NCBI RefSeq assembly: GCF_000966975.1
Contig: NZ_JZWV01000127.1
Coordinates: 1 to 14,012, forward strand
Length of the DNA: 14,012 nt
DNA from: Streptomyces katrae
GTDB lineage: Bacteria; Actinomycetota; Actinomycetes; Streptomycetales; Streptomycetaceae
Direction: 5' to 3'
Part shown: positions 8,157-14,012 of the stretch, piece after piece
Layout of the letters: the number at the start of each line of letters is the position of its first letter
Numbering within the stretch: position 1 is the stretch's first letter
Position numbers and translations under genes: made by a program
Notes under the pieces: generated by a model
Databases searched by the model: none
Told to the model about the DNA's origin: nothing
Seen by the model: the letters and a program-made list of their open reading frames with translations, nothing else

Positions 8157-9712
8157 GAATCCGTTCCGGTGGCGATGGTCGTCAGGAGGCGTTCGGGAGT
8201 GACGGTGCCGTCGTTCGCCAGGGTGGCCACCATGCGGTGGTCGCGGAGGACGGCGATGCGGTGGCTCAGGCGCAGGACCTCTTCGAGTTCCGCCGAGATG
8301 AACAGCACGGCGGTGCCTTCGTCCGCCAGGCGGGCCACGAGTTTCTGGATCTCCGCCTTGGCCCCGATGTCGATGCCCCTGGTGGGTTCGTCGAGGATCA
8401 GGAGCCGGGGCTCGGTGAGCAGCCAGCGTGCGAGGAGGACCTTCTGCTGGTTGCCTCCGCTGAGGTGGCGTACCTGTGCTTCGGGGTCGGCGGGGCGGAT
8501 GTCCAGGGCCTCGATCCAGTGCCGCGCCAGTTCGTCCTGTTTCGCCCGGGTCAGCGGTCTGGTCCAGCCGCGGGCGGCCTGCAGGGCGAGGACGATGTTC
8601 TCGCGGACCGTGAGCTCGCCCACCAGGCCCTCGGACTTGCGGTTCTCGGAGCAGAAGGCGATGCCCCGGGCGATGGCGTGCCGGGGGCTGCGCAGGGGCG
8701 CCCTCCTGCCCTCGATGCTCACCTCTCCGGCGTCCGCGCCGTCCGCGCCGAACAGCAGGCGCGCCGCCTCGGTGCGGCCGGAGCCCAGCAGGCCGGCCAG
8801 TCCGATGACCTCTCCGGCGTGGATGTCGAGGTCGTAGGGTTCGATCGAGCCGGCACGGGTCAGCCGTCGTGCCCGCAGGAACGGCTCGCCGGCCGCCCGT
8901 TCGGCCCCCTGCCCGTGGGCTCGGCCCGACAGCTGGTCGAGGGTGGCCAGTTCCCCGCCGATCATGCGCTGGACGAGTGTCACGGGGGTGAGCTCGGCGA
9001 TGGGGTACTCGCCTTCCAGCCGGCCGCCCCGCAGGACGGTGACGCGGTCACAGAGGTCGAAGACCTGGTCGAGGAAGTGCGTGACGAACAGGATGGCCAC
9101 GCCGCGGTCCCGCAGGCGCCGCACCAGTCCGAAGAGCTGGGCCACCTCTTCGCGGTCCAGGCTGGAGGTGGGTTCGTCCAGCACGAGCACCTTCGCCGAG
9201 ACGTCCACCGCCCGGACGATGGCGACGAGTTGCTGCACCGCCAGGGAGTGCGCCCCGAGCGGACGGGTGACGTCGAGGCCGAGCTCCAGTTCCGTCAGCA
9301 GCTCGGCCGCCCGCCGCCGCGTCTCGGACCAGCGGACGAGACCGAACCGGCGCGGTTCGCGCCCGATGAGGATGTTCTCGGCGACGGAGAGGTTCGGGCA
9401 GAGGTTGACCTCCTGGTAGACGGTGCTGATCCCGGCCCGCTGCGCCTGGAGGGGGTCCGTGAACGCGTGGGGGCGGCCGTCGACGAGGACGGTGCCGCCG
9501 TCGGCGGGGTGGACACCGGTGAGCACCTTGATCAAGGTGGACTTCCCGGCGCCGTTCTCGCCCATCAGGGCGTGCACCTCGCCGGGGAAGAGCCGCAGGG
9601 AGACTCCGTCGAGGGCGAGCACGCCCGGGAACCGCTTGCGGATGCCGTGGGCTTCCAGGACCGGCCTCGGGCCGCCGGCGCCCGCGGGCGGCGGGGTGGA
9701 CGGAGATGTCAT
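8153..9712 (-). CDS. ytfR: Sugar ABC transporter ATPase, tandem nucleotide-binding domains (YtfR type)
   Basis: Energises the sugar importer from the cytoplasmic side. The 519-residue protein has two fused ATPase domains, as in RbsA/AraG/YtfR. Domain 1: Walker A GENGAGKST (51-59), Q-loop VYQEVN, signature region LAVQQLVAIVRA (157-168) in place of canonical LSGGQ, Walker B VLVLDEPTSSLD, and the switch His in FVTH. Domain 2: a degenerate Walker A GLLGSGRTE (308-316) lacking the Lys, a good signature LSGGNQQK (417-424) and Walker B LLILDEPTRGID. This asymmetry, with one canonical ATP site, is normal for CUT2 ATPases. Start ATG 9712 has AGGAGGG just upstream. It follows the SBP after a 117-bp hairpin-bearing gap and overlaps the next permease by 4 bp. 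Confidence 0.95.
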   Translation of the reverse strand: MTSPSTPPPAGAGGPRPVLEAHGIRKRFPGVLALDGVSLRLFPGEVHALMGENGAGKSTLIKVLTGVHPADGGTVLVDGRPHAFTDPLQAQRAGISTVYQEVNLCPNLSVAENILIGREPRRFGLVRWSETRRRAAELLTELELGLDVTRPLGAHSLAVQQLVAIVRAVDVSAKVLVLDEPTSSLDREEVAQLFGLVRRLRDRGVAILFVTHFLDQVFDLCDRVTVLRGGRLEGEYPIAELTPVTLVQRMIGGELATLDQLSGRAHGQGAERAAGEPFLRARRLTRAGSIEPYDLDIHAGEVIGLAGLLGSGRTEAARLLFGADGADAGEVSIEGRRAPLRSPRHAIARGIAFCSENRKSEGLVGELTVRENIVLALQAARGWTRPLTRAKQDELARHWIEALDIRPADPEAQVRHLSGGNQQKVLLARWLLTEPRLLILDEPTRGIDIGAKAEIQKLVARLADEGTAVLFISAELEEVLRLSHRIAVLRDHRMVATLANDGTVTPERLLTTIATGTDS

Positions 9713-9740
9713 CGGCCCTCCTCTCGTGTGGGGGTGGGGC

Positions 9741-9759
9741 GGGCCCGGCTGCCGGGCCC
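9741..9759 (-). other. GC hairpin in the SBP-ATPase spacer (possible attenuator / RNA stabiliser)
   Basis: GGGCCCGGC (9741-9749) and its exact reverse complement GCCGGGCCC (9751-9759) flank one T. It lies between the SBP stop and the ATPase ribosome site. Intercistronic hairpins after SBP genes commonly hold the SBP at higher levels than its membrane partners; that role is inferred. Confidence 0.5.
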
Positions 9760-9806
9760 CGCGGGGCGGCGGGATCCGGAGGGGAGGGCCGGGCCCGCCG
9801 GGACTG

Positions 9807-9827
9807 CGGCGGCAGCGGAGGCCGCCG
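9807..9827 (-). other. Second hairpin immediately after the SBP stop
   Basis: CGGCGGC (9807-9813) pairs with GCCGCCG (9821-9827) over a 7-nt loop, starting 3 nt beyond the SBP stop on the minus strand. Together with the hairpin at 9741-9759 it could act as a partial terminator or 3' mRNA protector. Confidence 0.4.
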
Positions 9828-9829
9828 GG

Positions 9830-10858
9830 TCAGTACTTGCGGGACGGCAGCGCGGCCGCGGCCTTGTCCTGCGGGAAGACGCCCTCCTGGGTCTCGACCC
9901 GGGCCGGCACGCTCTCCCCCGCGACGACCTTCTTGGCCAGTTCCATCAGCTGGTCTCCGAGGAGCGGGTTGCACTCCACGACGACGTTGATCTTGCCTTC
10001 GGTCATCGCGACGAAGGCGTCCTTGATCCCGTCCACGGAGATCACCTTGATGTCCGTACCGGGCTTCTTGCCGGACTCCTCGATGGCCTGGATGGCGCCG
10101 AGGGCCATGTCGTCGTTGTGGGCGTAGAGGACGTTGATGTCCTTCTGGGACTTGAGGAAGGCCTGCATGACCTCCTTGCCCTTGGCGCGCGTCTTGCCCT
10201 TGGCGCGCGTGAACTCGCCCGACTGCGAGGCGACGATCCTGAACCTGCCGTCGGCCCGGATGGCCTCGGCGAAGCCGGCCTTGCGGTCGTTGGCGGGTGC
10301 GGAGCCCGTGGTGCCCTGGAGCTCGACGATGTTGACCGGCCCCTGCTCGTTGGCGTACGCAGCGGTCAGCCACTCCCCCGCGGCCTTCCCCTCCTTGACG
10401 AAGTCCGAGCCCAGGAAGGTCTTGTAGAGGGAGGTGTCCTTGGTGTCCACCGCGCGGTCGGTCAGGATGACCGGAATGCCCGCGTCCTTGGCCTCCTTCA
10501 GCACCGTGTCCCAGCCGGACTCCACGACCGGGGAAAAGGCGATCACATCGACCTTCTGCTGGATGAAGGTGCGGATCGCCTTGATCTGGTTCTCCTGCTT
10601 CTGCTGCGCGTCGGAGAACTTGAGCTCGATCCCGGCCTTCTTCGCCGCCTCCTGGACGGACTTGGTGTTGGCGGTGCGCCAGCCGCTCTCGGCGCCGACC
10701 TGGGCGAAACCCATGGTGATCCGGCCGCCGGCGCCCTTCTTGGCCCCGGAGGCCTGGCCGGGGGCGGGACCGGCCGCGGGGCCCTGGGTCGAGCAGGCGG
10801 TCAGCGCCGAGGAGGCGAGAAGTGCGGCGGAGAGGACGAGGACTGCTCTTCGAGCCAT
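9830..10858 (-). CDS. ytfQ: Sugar-binding lipoprotein of the ABC importer (YtfQ type)
   Basis: Extracellular membrane-anchored receptor that captures the sugar for the importer. The 342-residue protein starts with RR, a hydrophobic stretch and lipobox LTAC (lipidated Cys22). The mature part closely follows YtfQ: GFAQVGAESGWRTANTKS (50-67), QQKQENQIKAIRTF (85-98), DRAVDTKDTSLY (134-145), VELQGTTGS (178-186), DRKAGFAEAI (191-200) and YAHNDDMALGAIQAIEESG (245-263). Start ATG 10858 has GAAAGGA 7-8 nt upstream; ATG 10882 is in frame but lies before that site. It heads the importer operon and is divergent from araB, each promoter with its own operator. Odd feature: an exact in-frame 18-bp duplication repeats TRAKGK (residues 217-228) where relatives have one copy. 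Related SBPs bind galactofuranose; the ara context suggests L-arabinose, possibly furanose. Confidence 0.94.
   Translation of the reverse strand: MARRAVLVLSAALLASSALTACSTQGPAAGPAPGQASGAKKGAGGRITMGFAQVGAESGWRTANTKSVQEAAKKAGIELKFSDAQQKQENQIKAIRTFIQQKVDVIAFSPVVESGWDTVLKEAKDAGIPVILTDRAVDTKDTSLYKTFLGSDFVKEGKAAGEWLTAAYANEQGPVNIVELQGTTGSAPANDRKAGFAEAIRADGRFRIVASQSGEFTRAKGKTRAKGKEVMQAFLKSQKDINVLYAHNDDMALGAIQAIEESGKKPGTDIKVISVDGIKDAFVAMTEGKINVVVECNPLLGDQLMELAKKVVAGESVPARVETQEGVFPQDKAAAALPSRKY
10175..10210. repeat. Exact 18-bp in-frame tandem duplication within the SBP gene
   Basis: The unit CTTGCCCTTGGCGCGCGT occurs at 10175-10192 and 10193-10210 on the plus strand, doubling TRAKGK in the product. 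E. coli YtfQ has a single FTRSKGKEVME here, so the second copy looks newly gained. The reading frame is preserved. Confidence 0.93.
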
Positions 10859-10896
10859 GACGGATGTCCTTTCGGGGTGCACAGGGGAGCCGTCGC

Positions 10897-10926
10897 ATTG
10901 TGAGCGCTAACAAGTGTGGTTCTCAA
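10897..10926 (-). promoter_or_regulatory. Predicted promoter of the sugar-importer operon
   Basis: Minus strand: -35 TTGAGA (10926-10921), 18-nt spacer, -10 CACAAT (10902-10897), about 40 nt before the SBP ATG. The box spacing and the operator position match the predicted araD promoter exactly. Confidence 0.6.
10898..10913. promoter_or_regulatory. Arabinose-type operator, importer side
   Basis: TTGTGAGCGCTAACAA, identical over all 16 bases to the site at 4848-4863. It overlaps the predicted -10 of the SBP gene, so bound repressor should block transcription of the importer. Confidence 0.87.
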
Positions 10927-11007
10927 CCCCCTTGCCACGCGTTACCTGTCCGTTATCGCGGCGGATGCCGCCCCGACGGGTATTGCCGCCTGATCCAGGC
11001 AACCCTC

Positions 11008-11037
11008 TTGCCCCTCGACATTGTTAGCGCTCACACT
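11008..11037 (+). promoter_or_regulatory. Predicted araBA promoter
   Basis: -35 TTGCCC (11008-11013), 18-nt spacer, -10 CACACT (11032-11037), about 43 nt before the araB start. Each box is weak alone; support comes from the same spacing and operator placement as in the importer and araD promoters. Confidence 0.55.
11021..11036. promoter_or_regulatory. Arabinose-type operator, araBA side
   Basis: TTGTTAGCGCTCACAC is the same operator in reverse orientation, 15 of 16 matching the reverse complement of the importer site. It overlaps the predicted araB -10. Its centre is 123 bp from that of the importer operator in the shared divergent region. Confidence 0.85.
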
Positions 11038-11079
11038 GCATGGCGTCGGACTCCCGTCACTCCTTCGAAAGGCATTCCG

Positions 11080-12774
11080 TTGACGTCACCCCCCTCCCTC
11101 ATGCCCGCCCTCCGTTCCGGGGAGCCGGATCGGTACACGGTCGGTGTCGACTTCGGCACCCTGTCGGGCCGCGCCGTGGTGGTGCGGGTCCGCGACGGGC
11201 AGGAGCTGGCGGCCGCGGTCCATACCTACCGGCACGGCGTCATCGACCGGTACCTGCCGCAGGGCGGTGCGCGACTGCCTCCGGACTGGGCCCTGCAACA
11301 CCCCGAGGACTGGCGGGACGTACTGCGCCGCGCCGTCCCGGCGGCCCTGGCGGCGGCGGGGATCGATCCCGCGGCGGTGATCGGCATCGCCACCGACTTC
11401 ACCGCCTGCACCGTCCTGCCCACCCTGGCCGACGGGACCCCCCTCGCCGAGACGGAGCTCTCCGGGCGGCCGCACGCCTGGCCCAAGCTGTGGAAGCACC
11501 ACTCGGCCCAGCCTTACGCCGACCGCATCAACGAACTCGCCCACGCCCGCGGGGAGAAATGGATCTCCCGCTACGGCGGCCGGATCTCCGCGGAGTGGCA
11601 GTTCGCCAAGGCCCTCCAGCTGCTGGAGGAGGATCCGCTCGTGTACGGGACCTGCGCGCGGTGGATCGAGGCCGCCGACTGGATCGTGTGGCAGCTCACC
11701 GGGACCGAGTCCCGCAACGCCTGCACCGCCGGGTACAAGGGCATCCACCAGGACGGTGCCTATCCGAGCGAGGAGTACCTGGCCGCGCTGAACCCCCGGT
11801 TCGCCGACTTCGCCCGCACCCGTCTGGAACTCCCGCTCTCCGCGCTGGGCTCACGGGTGGGCTCGCTCACCACGGAGGCGGCGGCCTGGACCGGGCTGCG
11901 CCCCGGGATCGCCGTGGCCGCGGGCAACGTCGACGCCCATGTCACCGCGGCCGCGGCCCGGGCCGTGGAGGACGGTCAGCTGCTCGCCATCATGGGCACC
12001 TCCACCTGCCACGTCGTGAACGCCCCCGTCCTCGCCGACATCCCCGGCATCTGCGGGGTCGTCAGCGGCGGCGTCATCGAGGGGGCCTACGGCTACGAGG
12101 CCGGCCAGAGCGCGGTCGGCGACATCTTCGCCTGGGTACTGGACCAGGGCCTCCCGCCGGACTACCTCGCCGAAGCCGCCGAGCGGGACGAGGACCTGCA
12201 CACCCTGCTCTCCCGGAAGGCCGCCGCCCAGCCGGTCGGCGGCCACGGACTGGTCGCCCTCGACTGGCTGGGCGGCAACCGCTCCGTCCTCGTCGACCAC
12301 CGCCTCTCCGGAGTCATCGCGGGCCTGACCCTCGCGACCCGCCCCGAGGACGTCTACCGCGCGCTCCTCGAAGCCACCGCGTTCGGCACCCGCGTCATCG
12401 TGGAGGCCCTGGAGGCGGGCGGCGTGGCGGTGCGCGAGTTCATCGTCGCGGGCGGACTGGCCAGGAACGAACTGCTGATGCAGATCTACTCCGACGTGCT
12501 GCGCCGCCCCGTCTCCCTCACCGCCTCCGACCAGGCCCCCGCCCTCGGGTCGGCCATCCACGCCGCGGTGGCGGCGGGCGCGTACGGCGACGTACGGACG
12601 GCCTGCGCCGCCATGGGCCGCCGGCTGCCGGCCGTCTACACGCCCGACACCTCCCGGGCCGATGCCTACGACGCCCTCTACGCCGAATACCGGCTCCTGC
12701 ACGACCGCTTCGCCGCCGACGGCCAGTTGCACCGCCTGAGGCGCATCCGCGACACCACCCTCACGGCGAACTGA
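11080..12774 (+). CDS. araB: Ribulokinase AraB
   Basis: FGGY-family kinase that phosphorylates L-ribulose with ATP to L-ribulose-5-phosphate, step two of arabinose catabolism. The 564-residue length matches B. subtilis and E. coli AraB (about 560-566). Motifs: [14 protein letters not shown] at the N-terminus (DFGT 24-27), [68 protein letters not shown] (304-313), [42 protein letters not shown] and [19 protein letters not shown]. It resembles the Bacillus-type enzyme more than the E. coli one. Start TTG 11080 is chosen because AAAGG lies 7 nt upstream; ATG 11101 is in frame but has no ribosome site. It is the first gene of araBA, with araA 73 bp downstream, and is predicted to be repressed through the operator at 11021-11036. 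Confidence 0.96.
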   Translation: MTSPPSLMPALRSGEPDRYTVGVDFGTLSGRAVVVRVRDGQELAAAVHTYRHGVIDRYLPQGGARLPPDWALQHPEDWRDVLRRAVPAALAAAGIDPAAVIGIATDFTACTVLPTLADGTPLAETELSGRPHAWPKLWKHHSAQPYADRINELAHARGEKWISRYGGRISAEWQFAKALQLLEEDPLVYGTCARWIEAADWIVWQLTGTESRNACTAGYKGIHQDGAYPSEEYLAALNPRFADFARTRLELPLSALGSRVGSLTTEAAAWTGLRPGIAVAAGNVDAHVTAAAARAVEDGQLLAIMGTSTCHVVNAPVLADIPGICGVVSGGVIEGAYGYEAGQSAVGDIFAWVLDQGLPPDYLAEAAERDEDLHTLLSRKAAAQPVGGHGLVALDWLGGNRSVLVDHRLSGVIAGLTLATRPEDVYRALLEATAFGTRVIVEALEAGGVAVREFIVAGGLARNELLMQIYSDVLRRPVSLTASDQAPALGSAIHAAVAAGAYGDVRTACAAMGRRLPAVYTPDTSRADAYDALYAEYRLLHDRFAADGQLHRLRRIRDTTLTAN

Positions 12775-12847
12775 TCCGCACCGCCGTCCGCCCTCTCCGC
12801 CCCCGCCCGCTCCGGCGCGTCGCGGGACGTCACCTCCAGGAGTCCAT

Positions 12848-14012
12848 GTGCCCAGCCGAACGTCTCCCGCCCAGGAAATCTGGTTCCTCACGGGCAGCCA
12901 GCACCTGTACGGGGAGGAAACCCTGAAGCAGGTCGCCGAACAGTCGCGGCAGCTGGCCGCCGCCCTGGACGACGCCTCCGGCATGCCCGCCCGTGTCGTG
13001 TGGAAGCCGGTGCTCACCGACGCCGACGCCATCCGCCGCCTGTGCCTCGACGCGAACGCCGAGGACCGGTGCACCGGGCTCATCGCCTGGATGCACACCT
13101 TCTCACCGGCCAAGATGTGGATCGCCGGACTGGACGCGCTGCGCAAGCCGCTGTTGCACCTGCACACCCAGTCGAACAGGGCCCTGCCCTGGGAGACCAT
13201 CGACATGGACTTCATGAACCTCAACCAGGCCGCCCACGGGGACCGCGAGTTCGCGCACGTCCAGGCCCGCCTGGGGGTCCCCCGCAAGACCGTGGCGGGA
13301 CACGTCACCGACCCGTTGACGATCGCCCGGGTCGCCGTGTGGGGGCGGGCGGCCGCCGCGCGATCCGAACTGGCCACCCTCAGGACCGCCCGCTTCGGCG
13401 ACAACATGCGCGACGTGGCCGTGACCGAAGGGGACAAGGTCGAGGCCCAGCTGCGCCTGGGCGTCTCCGTCAACACCTACGGCGTCAACGACCTGGTGGA
13501 GGTCGTCGACGGCGCGGAGGAGAGCGAGGTGGCCTCGCTCGTCGAGGAGTACGCGGACCTGTACGACCTGGCGCCGGAGCTCCGGCGGGGAGGCGAACGG
13601 CACGGGTCGCTGCGCTACGCGGCCCGCATCGAAGCCGGCCTGCGCACCTTCCTCGAATCGGGCGGCTTCCGGGCCTTCACCACCAATTTCGAGGACCTGG
13701 GCGGACTGCGCCAGCTGCCCGGCCTCGCGGTCCAGCGGCTGATGGCCCAGGGGTACGGCTTCGGAGGGGAGGGCGACTGGAAGACCGCCGTCCTGCTGCG
13801 CGCCCTCAAGGCGGCCGCCGCCGGCCTCCCCGGCGGCACCTCCTTCATGGAGGACTACACCTACGACATGACCCCCGGCAACGAGCTCATCCTCGGTGCG
13901 CACATGCTGGAGGTGTGCCCCACCCTCACGACCGCCAGGCCCGCCTGCGAGATCCACCCCCTCGGCATCGGCGGACGGGAGGACCCGGTCCGGCTGGTGG
14001 TCGACGCCGCTC
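12848..14012 (+). CDS. araA: L-arabinose isomerase AraA (3'-partial at window end)
   Basis: Cytoplasmic Mn-dependent enzyme that converts L-arabinose to L-ribulose, the entry step of the pathway. The frame stays open to the window end and yields 388 of about 500 residues. It opens [23 protein letters not shown] and includes [64 protein letters not shown] and VNTYGVNDL. Metal/catalytic residues are Glu308 (GFGGEGDWK), Glu335 (FMEDYTYD) and His352 (GAHMLEVCP), matching E. coli Glu306, Glu333 and His350; the fourth ligand lies beyond the window. Start GTG 12848 has AGGAG 5 nt upstream. An ATG at 12846 is in another frame and gives no AraA similarity. It is probably co-transcribed with araB; I see no promoter or terminator in the 73-bp C-rich gap. 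Confidence 0.96.
   Translation, partial: MPSRTSPAQEIWFLTGSQHLYGEETLKQVAEQSRQLAAALDDASGMPARVVWKPVLTDADAIRRLCLDANAEDRCTGLIAWMHTFSPAKMWIAGLDALRKPLLHLHTQSNRALPWETIDMDFMNLNQAAHGDREFAHVQARLGVPRKTVAGHVTDPLTIARVAVWGRAAAARSELATLRTARFGDNMRDVAVTEGDKVEAQLRLGVSVNTYGVNDLVEVVDGAEESEVASLVEEYADLYDLAPELRRGGERHGSLRYAARIEAGLRTFLESGGFRAFTTNFEDLGGLRQLPGLAVQRLMAQGYGFGGEGDWKTAVLLRALKAAAAGLPGGTSFMEDYTYDMTPGNELILGAHMLEVCPTLTTARPACEIHPLGIGGREDPVRLVVDAA

Noticed and set aside
8237..10903. Very long plus-strand open frame (888 codons) opposite the importer genes
   Set aside because: Antisense to two clear genes; composition is that of a high-GC shadow frame (Gly/Arg/Val/Asp-rich) with no domain or motif.
9048..10913. 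621-codon minus-strand open frame
   Set aside because: Same strand as but out of frame with the SBP and ATPase genes; Arg/Pro-rich shadow translation.
10864..11079. N-terminal extension of araB back to 10864
   Set aside because: It would cross both operators and the araB promoter, and the residues show no ribulokinase similarity.
11851..13476. 541-codon minus-strand open frame
   Set aside because: Antisense to araB and araA, both unmistakable.

Overview
The window looks like chromosomal DNA from a Streptomyces-type actinomycete. It has very high GC, strong third-position GC bias, GTG and TTG starts, a secreted GH10 xylanase with a ricin-type CBM13 very like Streptomyces XlnA, and an exact CebR-type operator. 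I see no tRNA, rRNA, CRISPR array, insertion sequence or integration site.

Layout. (a) 1-3946 holds two secreted plant-polysaccharide hydrolases that converge on a strong hairpin at 1352-1390: a GH10 xylanase on + (its signal peptide lies mostly outside the window) and a GH9 cellulase with a C-terminal CBM2 on -. Both reading frames are broken: one missing base near 59-62 in the xylanase, and an exact 14-bp tandem duplication at 3147-3174 in the cellulase. The cellulase promoter carries the 14-bp CebR palindrome. (b) 4022-6295 holds araD (L-ribulose-5-phosphate 4-epimerase, -) divergent from a LacI-family regulator (+). The regulator lacks the usual family C-terminus and reads into the next gene. 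(c) 6040-10858 is a four-gene ABC sugar importer on -: lipoprotein SBP, double ATPase, and two permeases of the YtfQ-YtfR-YtfT-YjfF (furanose) type. (d) 11080-14012 holds araB (ribulokinase) and araA (L-arabinose isomerase, cut by the window end) on +, divergent from the importer.

How it works together. Xylanase and cellulase act outside the cell on (arabino)xylan and cellulose. The importer probably brings in L-arabinose, perhaps in furanose form. AraA, AraB and AraD convert it to ribulose, ribulose-5-phosphate and xylulose-5-phosphate, feeding the pentose phosphate pathway. Two divergent control regions share a 16-bp operator (TTGTGAGCGCTAACAA and close variants, four sites). At three of these sites the operator sits in the same place, between and over the -35 and -10 boxes. 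The linked LacI-family gene is the obvious candidate repressor, making the locus a compact arabinose regulon, with the GH9 gene apparently under separate cellobiose (CebR) control.

The pathway itself is of known kind. The unusual points are the repeated operator-promoter module, the cluster of sequence lesions (1-nt loss, 14-bp and 18-bp exact tandem duplications, missing regulator tail), which could be real mutations or assembly faults, and the pairing of a furanose-type importer with araBAD.
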